Assembly (NCBI RefSeq): GCF_048771995.1 | Contig: NC_133024.1 | Coordinates: 5,406,001-5,470,000 of the forward strand | Direction: 5' to 3' | DNA: 64,000 bases | Origin: Taeniopygia guttata | Taxonomy: Eukaryota; Chordata; Aves; Passeriformes; Estrildidae | Shown: positions 44,223-54,056 of the stretch, in pieces | Numbering within the stretch: the stretch's first letter is position 1 | Layout: each line of letters begins with the position of its first letter | The notes under the pieces: model-generated | What the model saw: the letters and a program-made list of their open reading frames with translations, nothing else | Database searches by the model: none | What the model was told of the DNA's origin: nothing | Made by a program: the position numbers and the translations under genes

Positions 44223-46363
44223 CTATGAACAGAAAAGAATTTTTTGTCTAAGTCACAGACCAACAAGACTAGACAATATTTTGTGCCCTATCACACATTT
44301 TTTTAAATCAAATACCAGAATAGCCCTTTAAAGCCAAAAATAAATCCAAAAGCTAATACATATTTCACAGAATATATTACTATACCTGTTCTCAAATAAA
44401 TGTTCTAGAAGCAAACGTGAGACTATTAAGACATTTGCACAGATCCCAAAGCCTGATTCTCTTAGAGGCACTCAAATTTATGGATTTTTTTTTGTTGTTG
44501 TTGCTACTGGCCACCTACAGCAAAGCACATCTAAAAATCCAAACTACCTTCCTAACATGGCTGAAAGATGCTTATAAATTTAAGCAGCATTTTACATGAA
44601 ATGATGCAGGAGGCAGTTAGGAAGAAGATGCATGATTTCTTTATAGGCAAATAAAGTCAACAACAAAGTGTTTGTTGACTATCCCTTCTTTTCACCCGTG
44701 CCTCCCACAGGTGAACAGCTGATAACATGAGCACAATGAACATATCTTGTGAAGTCCCAAACTAAAGCAGGACGTTAGTAATGAAATGAAAAGCTATTCT
44801 GTGACAACATTCTCACTAACACTGCAGATTTTCATGCCCTGTAGAACACCGTAATCTGTTGGGAAAATAAGTGGGAAAAAAAGAATTACAGCACTTGGTC
44901 TGTAAAGACATAGTCTGTTATTACTGTTTTTCACTAACCAGCACATATACCATAACTATAAAATACATATAATAAAAACCATGCCAAATTATATTAACAG
45001 TTTGCAATAAATAACAACATGAACTCATAGCAAAAGAAGTAGGAATTAGAAGTACATAGGAAGAAAGAAAGAAAAAAAAAAAACCACTGGAGAAAAAGCA
45101 AGACATTAGTACTATTTAAATATCCAAAACAGAAGAGGTCACCAAGATTTCCATCCTGGAATCATCCTTTCCCAGGTATTACTCTATCCCACCCCAACTT
45201 TAGTATCTACTGAAGACAAGATAATAAGGATATGCATTAATCTTTAAATCTTCTCAGAAGTAATAGTAACCAACTATGTTTTACAGCTGCTATGTAAACT
45301 GTCTAAAAAAATTCAAACTACTCATCATCTCCTTCAAAAACTGTTTTATAAGATCAGCTGTCAAGAAATTAAGTGCTCCATGTGGTTCATTCTGTAAGAA
45401 ATTACCAAGGTTAGGAAGTAAAAAATCACTTTATCGCCATCTCACCACTAGAAGCAAACCCAGAACCTGTTCACAGATCTGGCTCCATGAAAATCTCCAA
45501 AGGTCTGGTGTAGTGTCCACTGAATAGGGCCCCAGGAATCCAATTCCTGTATCACTTAATCTTGTGTGTTATTCTCATGAATGGGAAAGACTGAAACACA
45601 ACTTCTGAACAATGCAGACAGGCTTAAATATCTGAATGCACAGACATCCACATGGTTACAGGTGATCTGTCAGACTGTTAAAAAATATTTCAAACCCAAT
45701 ATTTGAGCAATGTTTCTTGCTGAAAGCTCTCAAAGAAGCAAACCGATATGATAAAAAAGGGGTGAGTGTTTTTCTGTATTAGCAGATTAAAAACACAAAA
45801 CAAAGGTAAATTGTCTTTTTTGTGATGAAGAGAGTTTACCAGTAAGGTCACAAAGGGGTTAGGTTGGGACTTCTGTTCTTTGACATATTCATACATTATT
45901 TACTGAGAAAACAGTGCAAACTTAGAGGAAGAACTCACCACCTCGATGTTTCTGGCAGAAATTATTCAATACAGCTAAATCCAGAGTGATACAGAGTGAG
46001 AAAATACTACTGCTCAGAGTAGCAGTACAGTTAGTTAAGGCATTTAGAAGTCCTTATGGATTGGACTCCAAACTGGCAGCTGGGACTAGTAACTGTTCAC
46101 TCCCTCTTGAAAGGCAGTTCATGATTGAATCTCTCAGGCTTTTTTGCTGTATTTCCAAATCCCTGGAGAGGCAGGAAAGAGGAGCCCAGGCACAAAGAGC
46201 AGGTGTACAAAGAGGAACAAAGATGGTTCCGCTGAGCACGCATACAAAGAAGGGAGATGGGTATAAAGAATAACAACATAATATAAACATATAACTTTAT
46301 TAAAGTTTGTAGAAACTTAAAGGGGAAAATTATTTAGTCTTCCCTATACTAGCATAAAGAGAT

Positions 46364-46422
46364 TTCTTACAATAGAAGCATTGTAAGAATGCTTCTTACA
46401 ATAGAATCTTCTTACAATAGAA
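46364..46422. repeat. Cluster of three 14-bp direct repeats
   Basis: TTCTTACAATAGAA occurs at 46364-46377, 46393-46406 and 46409-46422. An inverted ATTGTAAGAA lies between the first two, so short hairpins are possible. Confidence 0.85.
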
Positions 46423-47299
46423 TGCTGTTTGCTCCTACAGGATGATGCAGTTTGAAAGTGAATATAGGTTTAGATGAGACTGAACTGCCTGCCCCTTCCC
46501 TGAAGGCTACTGAGAGACAAGAAGGCTCAAAGAGCCTGGCTTGCATGGAAGGTTCATGTGGCAGGAACTCCACAACAGCAGCATTTGTTCAGAGGAACAT
46601 AAAACCACTGGTTGATTCCCAGAAGGTTCAGCCTACTGATTTCTGCTTGTTTCTCCATTTTCCTTCAACCTAACAAGCCCTAAGACTTACCTGGTAGCCA
46701 AGAAGAAGACTGACCTCCACTAACATACAAGAAGGCACCTGTCAACAGAGCCTTTTTTCCCAGGTGATAACCCCGTGCTATTCCAGTATCTTTTACAGTA
46801 AGGACAGTAGTACCCCTGCTTTGTTTAAGATCCATCTTTTCCCTAGAACACAAGGAGTTAAGTAATGAGCCCACTGTGAAATGGGCACAAACTCTCTGAG
46901 CAGAATTATGTTTGCTATCCCATTAGGTGAGATGGGATTCAGTTCTGGAGCTCATACGCATAATCAGCTGATATTGAAGCCCAGTCACTGGAGTTATTTG
47001 TGCCCCAGAGAAGCTCTGCTGTGTGCAGCACACAGTTCCTATCCATCCGTATTATCCAAATTTAAGATACCAATACAAAGCAGATAGCCTGTCCTTTACA
47101 GATCAACTTTTACAACACATGAGCCAGTTCAGTTTTATGATGAAAACAGTGAAGCACTGAATAGGGTGGGGGAAAATCACACCAGATTTGATGTGTTTAA
47201 CTTCCCTATCAACAGCCTGAAGTGAGACAATAAAGCCAAACTGAGAGCTGTGGCTGTGCAGCATGTAGCTGGCTGAACATCAGGAAGCAAACTATGCAA

Positions 47300-47600
47300 G
47301 ATTCACGGGATCAATTAGGTTGAAAAAGACCTTCAAAATCATGACTAAACACCTTGTCAACTAGACCATGGCACTAAGTGCCACATCCAATCTTTCATTT
47401 AACATCTCCAGGGATGGTGAATCCACCACCTCCCTGGGCTGCCTGTTCCAATGTCTAGTCACCCTTCCAGCGAAGAAATTCCTCTTACCGTCCAACCTAA
47501 ACCTCCTTTGGCACAGATTAAGACTCTTTATTACCGGTTTGCGGAGGAGCAGAGCCCGACCCCCACCTGGCTGCAACCTCCTGTCTGGGAATTGTGAACA
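47300..47600 (-). mobile_element. CR1 LINE 3' end (minus)
   Basis: Read on the plus strand it starts with the reversed tail (ATTCACGGGATCAATTAGGT, TGAAAAAGACC) and continues ACATCTCCAGGGATGGTGAA, CCTCCCTGGGCTGCCTGTTC and CCCCCACCTGGCTGCAACC. This is typical of a reverse-oriented CR1. It abuts the CpG-rich promoter. Confidence 0.8.
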
Positions 47601-48039
47601 GATTTAGGGATAATATAATATATAGTCCCCCCCAGCTCCTCCTCATCAGCCTTGCGCTCCAGACCCTTTCCCAACTCCGCTGCCTTTCTCTCACTCGCTC
47701 CAGCCCCTCTAGTGTCCTTCTCGTGGCTCACAATTCCAACCACATCACTCGAGGGGCTTCTCAAGGGGAGAACCACAAGACGCCACACATCCTATTACGT
47801 TTTCAGCCAAAATAATGTTTTTTTACAAGCGGGGATCATTTTTCACGGGCCGGGGAGGCCTGGCGAGCCCCGCGGCGGCAGCACTGGGCTCCTGATCCCA
47901 GAGGCCGCCCAGCGCCACCTCCCCGCGGGCCCCGCTTCCCGCGGCGCCTCCGCGTCGTTGTTTGAACCCGAAACGGAAATGGGGCCGCGGAGCCGCCGGG
48001 AGACAAACGGAAACAAAACACGGGCCGGGCCGCGCTCAC

Positions 48040-48170
48040 CTGCCGCCGCCACCGTCCGTCCGTCCGTCCCCTCGCCCGCCGCACCGACACGTCCCGCCGC
48101 ACGTCCGCGTCAGGGAACTCGCCCAGCTCCGGCTCCGGGACCGGCTCCGGGAGCGGGCAGCGCCGGGATC
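48040..48170 (-). other. GABPA: GABPA exon 1 (non-coding, 5' extent approximate)
   Basis: On the minus strand, GGCGGCGGCAG is followed by GTGAGCG. This is a strong donor directly after a GC-rich leader, at the place expected for the untranslated first exon. The donor side (exon edge at 48040) is supported. The start site cannot be set from sequence; 48170 is a placeholder. Confidence 0.5.
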
Positions 48171-48228
48171 GGGGCGGCGCGCAGGCCCAGCGCGGGGAAA
48201 CGCGCGACAGCGCCGCGCCCCCGCACGA

Positions 48229-48247
48229 ACTACGAGTCCCGGCGGCC
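48229..48247 (+). promoter_or_regulatory. ZNF143-like motif
   Basis: ACTACGAGTCCCGGCGGCC resembles the ZNF143 promoter motif ACTACAATTCCCAGCATGC, with several mismatches. It lies 10 bp from the ETS core, in the usual position range of this motif in CpG promoters. Confidence 0.3.
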
Positions 48248-48256
48248 CCCGCGGCT

Positions 48257-48263
48257 CCGGAAG
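48257..48263 (+). promoter_or_regulatory. ETS/GABP-type site CCGGAAG
   Basis: An exact match to the core that GABP itself prefers, located between the likely GABPA and ATP5PF start regions. Function is inferred. Confidence 0.5.
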
Positions 48264-48577
48264 GCCCCGAGCCGCCTTCCCTCAGCTGGAAGCGGCTGTG
48301 TGGGTACGAGGGGCGCTGGGCTCTCGGTGGGAAGCGGCTCTGTGTGGGTACCACGCGTGCAGGGCTCTCCCGGGGCTCTTCCCAGGTCCCGGCGGGGCCA
48401 GGCTGTGTGTGCGGATGCCGGGTGTGCGCGGGGGGGAGGGATGGGGACGGTGATTCCCGGCGCGCACTGCGAGGGCGGCGGGGCCGGGCTGAGGCGGTGG
48501 TTCGGCCAAGGTGACTCTGGGGTTGAAATTGTCACCTCTTTTTCCTGCTTTAACAGCGCGGAGAGCGGAATTCACGG

Positions 48578-48768
48578 TTTGTCTGGGTTGTTCTGTCGTG
48601 CTTCCGTACCGAACGGGTCGCGGACCCACGGTGCCCTCGGGTTCAGTGGTTGCTGGAGTTTCCCTTCCTCCCACGCTATTTTAAATAACCTTTGAATATA
48701 ACTGGGTTTTTTATATATAGATCTATAAACATTTGAATATATATATATAAATCTTTGAATATGCTGTT

Positions 48769-48801
<33 letters not shown>

Positions 48802-49265
48802 TTGTCTGGGTTGTTCTGTCGTGGTTCCGTACCGAACAGGTCGCGGACCCACGGTGCCCTCGGGTTCAGTGGTTGCTGGAATTTCCCCTCCACCCACGCT
48901 ATTTTAAATAACCTTTGAATATAACTGGGTTTTTTATATATAAATCTATAAACATTTGAATATATATATAAAATCTTTGAATATGCTTTTTTTAATATAT
49001 ATATATATATTTATATATAACCTGGGTTATATATAAATATATATATATATATTTGTCTGGGTTGTTCTGTCGTGGTTCCGTACCGAACGGGTCGCGGACC
49101 CACGGTGCCCTCGGGTTCAGTGGTTGCTGGAATTTCCCCTCCTCCCACGCTATTTTAAATAACCTTTGAATATAACTGTTTTTTTAATATATAAATCTTT
49201 GAATATGCTGGTTTTTATATATATATATTTATATATAACCTTTATATATAACCTTTGAATATGCT
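48578..49265. repeat. Triplicated tandem unit (about 220-250 bp) in ATP5PF intron 1
   Basis: Each copy begins TTTGTCTGGGTTGTTCTGTC, passes through GTACCGAAC, GTCGCGGACCCACGGTGCCC and CACGCTATTTTAAATAACC, and ends in a TA-rich tail. Copy starts are 48578, 48801 and 49052. The GC-rich halves are nearly identical, while the TA tails vary in length. The GC half looks like CpG-island sequence that was carried into the duplication. Confidence 0.92.
48765..48800. repeat. (TA)n microsatellite
   Basis: An alternating TA run in the tail of copy 1 of the triplicated unit. Similar shorter runs occur at about 48960-49050 and 49218-49250. Confidence 0.85.
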
Positions 49266-49495
49266 CCTTTGAAATAACCTCTGCTTTAAAGTTCAGCCCC
49301 AAAGTACATTTTTCTTTCGTTCTTCTGCATTTATCTTTATAAGATCTTAAAGGAAATATCTTTTAAATACTTTTCTAGTTTCAGCTCCAAGCTATTTTTT
49401 TTTCCCTGCTTTTTGAATGCGTTTGTTATATCGCTGTGACTAATTCTGTATTCCTGCTTTCCTGTTTTATTAGTGGTTAAAGTAGTAGTGCCATC

Positions 49496-49665
49496 ATGAT
49501 CCTGCAGCAGATCTTGCGGCTTTCCTCCCTTTTCCACTCCGCCGTGGCCACTCACGTGCGCAGGAACATTGGGCTCTCTGCCATTGTCTTCAACAAGGCA
49601 AAAGAACTCGATCCAGTCCAGAAGCTCTTCTTGGACAAGATCAGAGAGTACAACACAAAGAGCAA
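49496..49665 (+). CDS. ATP5PF: ATP5PF exon 2 (start, presequence, F6 core)
   Basis: ATG at 49496-49498 with A at -3; the likely exon start is 49474, after TTTATTAG. It reads MILQQILRLSSLFHSAVATH, VRRNIGLSAI, VFNKAKELDPVQKLFLDKIR and EYNTKS, plus two bases of Lys. Compared with human FNKELDP there are two extra residues (Ala-Lys) beside the presumed processing site. The donor is GTAAGT. Confidence 0.97.
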
Positions 49666-50948
49666 GTAAGTAAAAGAAATTGTCTTAAGGAGGGGGCTGA
49701 TGGCAAAAGGGAGAAATCTGTTGGTTTTGACATAAGAACATCAGACCTGAAGTGGTTGGTTTTTGACAATTTGATACTCCTGTAGGCTGGTCTGTAAATA
49801 TCAACACTTATGGTTTCACTGGTGGGAAAGGTTGTTCTTGCATGTCTAATAGAAAATACCATTTTTTTTTCCCGTAAAAAAGAAAAAATGTGATGTCAGT
49901 CTTCTTGGGCAGTTAAGCCACACAGTTAAAGTCTCTTGCATGTTGCATGAATGTACTGGTATGTTAATTTTTACCCATTTACATGCTCTATAAATAGGGG
50001 GGAAAAAAGCTAAACAAACCTTTCTTTCTTTCTTTCTTTTTTTTTTTTTTTTGGCTGGGGAAAACAGTTATTCTTTAGTCTTGTTTGCAGAAGCTGAATG
50101 GAAATAGCCACCAAAACCAGCTGAGAATTAATGGAATTATCAGCATGGTTCATTTAACATCTTAAGTTAATAAGCAGTTCCTTCAAATGGAACCTTAGAT
50201 TCTTGTAATGTTTGAATGAACAGCTGACCAGGAAACAAAAACTATAGTAATTCTGTGTAATTTGTTCTCGGGAAGTATTCCTGGGAAGGAATTAAGATGC
50301 TTCTTAGCTCTACTGGTAGAAGACGTGTCTGTCCTTACCTACAAACCCATCTGTGCAGGGAGGCAGATATTTGATGGTTTTACCAATTCTAAGCATGGAT
50401 CCTGTGCTGGTACAACTGAGTGCTGGCAATCTGAAGAGTTACTGTTTTAGTTCTCTGATGCTTGAATCCCAAGAAGCTCCTGTTGTAGAGGGGAGTTTTG
50501 CTTCTTTAGAATTCAAAATGCATTTTTTTGGTAAGAACAGTTAAACTTTGCTAGCTGAGATAACTAGTTCAGAGACAAGAGTTGCAAATCGCAATTTTGT
50601 TACGAATTCATACCTGGAACAGAAAAAACTATGAGCCTGGAGAGCCTCCATACTCATCAGTGTTTTTGCCTCATAAGACCACCTTTTGTCTCAAAAGGCT
50701 TCGATTTTCATCCCTGATAGTTGGATTTTCATCACTGACAGCAGAAAACCTTTACTCTGAGAATCTTGTTTGTGTGTAAGGTAAGGAGGCCCTAAGGTGT
50801 CATATCTTGAGTTTTGGAAATATTTTAAATTATTTCTTTCGACTGGCTGTTAGGAAGGTTTTAATTTATAAATGGGATTGAAAATGTAGAATTTTCCATG
50901 TGAAATATTAGAACTGAGTTGTTAATCACAACTTTTAATGTTTATTAG
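49666..50948 (+). other. ATP5PF intron 2
   Basis: GT-AG intron. A CTTT-type run and T tract lie at 50022-50053. Nothing else was recognised. Confidence 0.8.
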
Positions 50949-51073
50949 GCAAGCTGGAGGGCCTGTTGATGCAGGACCTGACTTTCAGAAAGATATGAAT
51001 GAATCCCTTGCAAGACTCCAACGGGCGTATGGTGAGGGAGATCTCACCAAGTTTCCAGAATTTAAATTTGAGG
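50949..51073 (+). CDS. ATP5PF: ATP5PF exon 3
   Basis: 125 nt after TTTATTAG. It completes Lys57 and reads QAGGPVDAGPDFQKDMNESL, then ARLQRAYGEGDLTKFPEFKF and E, plus one base. Human reads TSGGPVDASSEYQQELEREL and continues to FPTFKFE, so the match is clear. The donor is GTGAGT. Confidence 0.96.
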
Positions 51074-52405
51074 GTGAGTTAACAATTTTACTGAATTCTA
51101 ATTGCAAGTAGTGGCATGTTCACTCACAGGTTTGTTAAATTCCCCTTTAGTTTATATTTGTACAATTAATTTTGTGTAAAATGCCCTCTGGGAATGTTAT
51201 GCTTTAGCACAGTTCGCATCTGTTTCCGTGTGACTCCTGTTTTGATTATTTGCCTTTTCTTGCAGAGATGTGGTCTTCATTATACTAATGATGAACAAAA
51301 CTCACAGTCAGATCAGGCTATCTTAATTGTCCTTCAGAAATAAGGACATCCTAAAGAAAGAGCTCAAATAGAAGTAGCCTAGGGTCTGTATTTTTCTCAT
51401 CTTGCCAAAAAGATCAGCGGACTGTGATGTGAATATCAGTCTTAATATCATCCAAACTGTGACTTTTTTGATTTTGTAAGCATCTCTGGAAAGCCACTGA
51501 TTTCAGAAAATGAACATAGGATTTAATTTCCTTACTTATGAATATTTTGTGGCTGAATTATATTAAGCCACATATTTTTCTTCATCGATTTGGTTATGAC
51601 TTCTGTTTAACTGCTCTAAGCTTGTTTTAGCGTGGAAGGGAAAGGGCAGACAGCAGGAGGCTTGGTGGGTACCTAGCAGCCAGCCAAGGCTAAGCAACCG
51701 TAGTCAGCAACTTGCAGTTCTGATCAGACTGTCTGGGAATTCTAATTTAGACTTGGAACACACCTGAAAATGTTTTGGGTTTTGTAAGTATTTTAGTTGG
51801 GTAAAGTTGGTATCAGGTTGTTACTGGTGCAGATAAAACAGAGTACCTGTAAAGTAGGATCTATGGTTTTCCTTTTTTTATTTTTCCACAATTTTAGGGA
51901 TGTAATTTCTCTACATTCAGTTTTATTTCCATGTCATATGTGAAACTATGCATATTAATATTTTACTTGTTTTTGTAAGGAAAAAGAATTTGTGTGACCA
52001 TAGGAACAGAGCAAAGCACAGACACAACATGACTTTGTTCTTTTGCCACTGTTTCCTATCTTTGATCTAATTTCAATTAGGTTTCAAATTGTAATTAATA
52101 TGAGTAATTATATGAGTAGAAACATGAATTTTTTTACCTTAGGGATGCTTACTATAAGCTGAGCCTTGCCTCTAAGACTTTGTATTAAAGACAGCAGGCA
52201 TTAGTAGCCCAAAGTCCTAACCTTTGTGAGCCTGTAGCTTTGACATCAAGAACTCCTTGGTCAGTGTTTGTATGTGGAGAGTATCTTGCCAAGTTGAGTT
52301 TAAATTGTGTGGTTAGTTTTCTTTGAATTACAGATTAATTGTGGTGTTTGAAAATGGAATAAAAAGAGACTAATAGGAATTTTCTCTCTCCCATTCCTCC
52401 TGCAG
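51074..52405 (+). other. ATP5PF intron 3
   Basis: GT-AG intron of 1.3 kb with no recognised repeat or gene. Confidence 0.8.
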
Positions 52406-52434
52406 AGCCCAAGTTTGAGGAGACTCCAAAGTGA
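52406..52434 (+). CDS. ATP5PF: ATP5PF exon 4 (C-terminus, stop)
   Basis: After CTCCTGCAG the exon completes Glu and reads PKFEETPK with TGA at 52432-52434. Human ends EDPKFEVIEKPQA, so the bird tail is a few residues shorter. Confidence 0.95.
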
Positions 52435-52530
52435 TTTCTGCAGCTTGTACACCAAACAGCAATGCACAGGCACGGAGTTGCTGAAAATGTCACCAGTTGT
52501 AATTTAATAAATGTAGTGCTCCAGTTTGAT
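52435..52530 (+). other. ATP5PF: ATP5PF 3' UTR
   Basis: A short UTR with AATAAA at 52506-52511 in TAATTTAATAAATGTAG, followed by GTGGTGTGG-like downstream sequence. The cleavage site is estimated. Confidence 0.75.
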
Positions 52531-53540
52531 TTCAGTGGTGTGGAGAAGCTTTAACTGCGTGGTGAGTGTAGCTAGCTGTGATCACCAACTCTTACATGTC
52601 AAGAGGCAGCTGAATAGTGCTGCTCAGTGTTAACTGCAAAACTCCTTTGTGTGCTATGTTTTAATTAGATATTATAACATTTATAATGATATGCCAGGAA
52701 GGAACTACTTGTTCTGTTGAGTTTATCCAAAAGGCTTCTGCAGAAAACAAGTCTCCATGAACCTTAAGTCTGTAGCAAAGCCCTACAGTAGTGATGGAGC
52801 TGCACAGTCAAAAGCATAGGCACAAATGCCATAATTCTACACTGCATCAATGAACACAAAGGTGATGAAGTTAATCTTCCAGAAGAAAATTAAATCTGCT
52901 GAAGAGATTGTAAGGTGTTAATTTCTGTGACTGAACTATTGACACAAACACTTTAGCTTCTGAGGAGCTATTTATTTATAATTATATCTGAGACACTACA
53001 TAAACACTTCGACAGTTAGAGTCTACATACTACAGTTTGAATTGTATTGACGTGATTTTTTTTCAGAATGAAACTACATACACAGTCTACATAGAGAGAG
53101 AGACTTCCACATTAAACATTAAAACACTGCTTGAGCTTTTAATACAGGAGGATTTCTTTTATCAGCATAGTTAGTTTACAATACACACTTTGAAATTGTA
53201 TCAGATTTGCTGAAATCATCTCTAAGTCCTAGTAAATCAGAATTGCAGGAGGAATTGAGCCCTTGACAATGGCTGAGACACAAGCAGTGAGATCATCTAT
53301 GAAAATTATTTGAATAGATTGTTCCAAGCTGCAAGAGTGAATCTTGTATTGCTGCATATACATATCAACAAAATGAGAAGCTTTCACACAAAACTAAATT
53401 GAAGAGACAAGTTAATTTGTCTTTAAGTTTATTTGAAAGTTTTGGGTTTTTTTAATGCCATCACAGCTAGGTTGACTAAATATTGGTAGTTTCTATTTCC
53501 AGCGCATAAGACATGGAAACAGCAGAGGTCAAAAGATCCC
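52531..53540. other. Interval between ATP5PF end and ERV copy
   Basis: AT-rich sequence without a recognised gene. It is probably ancestral JAM2 3' UTR or flanking sequence cut off by the ERV insertion; a minus-strand AATAAA lies near 52971-52976. In human the two genes lie end to end here. Confidence 0.4.
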
Positions 53541-53544
53541 TTGA

Positions 53545-54056
53545 TGTTGTGGTTTAACCCCAGCTGGCAGCTAAGTATCCCATAGCCTCTGGCTCACTCC
53601 CTGTCCCCTTCCCCTACTGTAGGGAAGGGAATTAGAAACAAAATTTGTGGGTTGAGATAAAGCACTTAAATAATTGAACCAAAGTAATAATATGGGAAAG
53701 AGAGAGAAAACCTGAGAAGCGCAAGTGCCAATCACCACTCACCGACTGATGCCCAGCCTGTTCCCCAGCAGCAAATGGTCCCTCCCAGCCAACTTCCCCC
53801 CAGTTTAAATACTGGGCATGATGTTATATCCCTTTGCCCAGTTCAGGTCAGGGTCCTGGCCCTGTTCCCTCATGGCTTGAGCACCTTCTCACTGGCAGAG
53901 CATCAGGCACTGAAAAGTCTGTGGCTCGGGGTAAGTACTGCTGAGCAACAACTGAAACATTGTTGTGTTATTGACATTATTCTAATTCTAATTAAAGAAA
54001 CCAGCTCTGTACCAGCTACTAGGAAAAAAATTAACTCCCAGCTGAAACCAGAAGAG
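53545..54056 (-). mobile_element. 3' LTR of the ERV copy
   Basis: It matches the other LTR at both ends: TTAACTCCCAGCTGAAACCA on the right and TGTTGTGGTTTAACCCCAGC on the left. Internal matches are GATGCCCAGCCTGTTCCCCA and TTAAATACTGGGCATGAT. Confidence 0.8.

Larger units (their letters stand above)
44223..48039 (-). other. GABPA intron 1
   Basis: 3.8 kb between the non-coding first exon and exon 2. It holds a CR1 end at about 47300-47600 and a small cluster of short direct repeats at 46364-46422. No coding exon was recognised. Confidence 0.7.
21451..48170 (-). other. GABPA: GABPA gene (GA-binding protein alpha / NRF-2 alpha)
   Basis: A complete gene on the minus strand. Coding exons, in transcript order: 44198-44122, 41414-41270, 40405-40321, 36341-36096, 32592-32398, 31596-31540, 30508-30368, 29042-28850 and 24309-24081. 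They total 1368 nt, or 455 residues; human has 454. All introns are GT-AG and every phase matches. Domains: an N-terminal OST ubiquitin-like region (about residues 35-120), a PNT/SAM domain (about 168-252), the ETS DNA-binding domain (about 320-400) and a C-terminal beta-subunit contact. The protein binds GGAA sites as a heterotetramer with GABPB in the nucleus. It activates genes for oxidative phosphorylation and general housekeeping. Confidence 0.97.
47850..48490. promoter_or_regulatory. CpG-island bidirectional promoter, GABPA / ATP5PF
   Basis: A dense CpG block lies between the divergent genes. The GABPA exon 1 donor points left at 48040, and ATP5PF coding begins at 49496 to the right. 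Visible sites are an ETS/GABP core CCGGAAG at 48257-48263, a ZNF143-like ACTACGAGTCCCGGCGGCC at 48229-48247, a CCGTCCGTCCGTC run at 48051-48066, and two near-copies of GGAAGCGGCT..GTGTGGGTAC at 48288-48307 and 48330-48351. No TATA box is evident. Candidate ATP5PF exon 1 donors are at 48305 (G|GTACGA) and 48511 (AAG|GTGACT); I cannot choose between them. A shared promoter for this pair is known in mammals. Confidence 0.8.
48240..52530 (+). other. ATP5PF: ATP5PF gene (ATP synthase coupling factor 6)
   Basis: A complete gene. Coding exons 49496-49665, 50949-51073 and 52406-52434 total 324 nt (107 residues; human 108). The product is subunit F6 of the peripheral stalk of mitochondrial F1Fo ATP synthase. 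It is imported through an N-terminal presequence of about 32 residues (rich in Arg, Ser, Leu; no acidic residues), and the mature protein would start at Asn33. The F6 core ELDPVQKLFLDKIREY is intact. The non-coding first exon lies in the CpG region and is not resolved. The gene diverges from GABPA and converges with JAM2. Confidence 0.97.

Noticed and set aside
47652-48695. Open frame of 347 codons across the CpG island (plus), with 163-172 codon partners in other frames
   Set aside because: GC-rich DNA lacks stop codons in several frames at once. The frames cross the GABPA exon 1 donor and the repeated block, and the peptides are Pro/Arg/Ala-rich without a domain.
52640-52670. Minus-strand HTKEFCS-stop, resembling the JAM2 tail HTKSFII
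   Set aside because: It looked like a last JAM2 exon at first. DFKHTKSFFI at 57128-57160 is a far better match with a proper acceptor and phase, so this one is chance.
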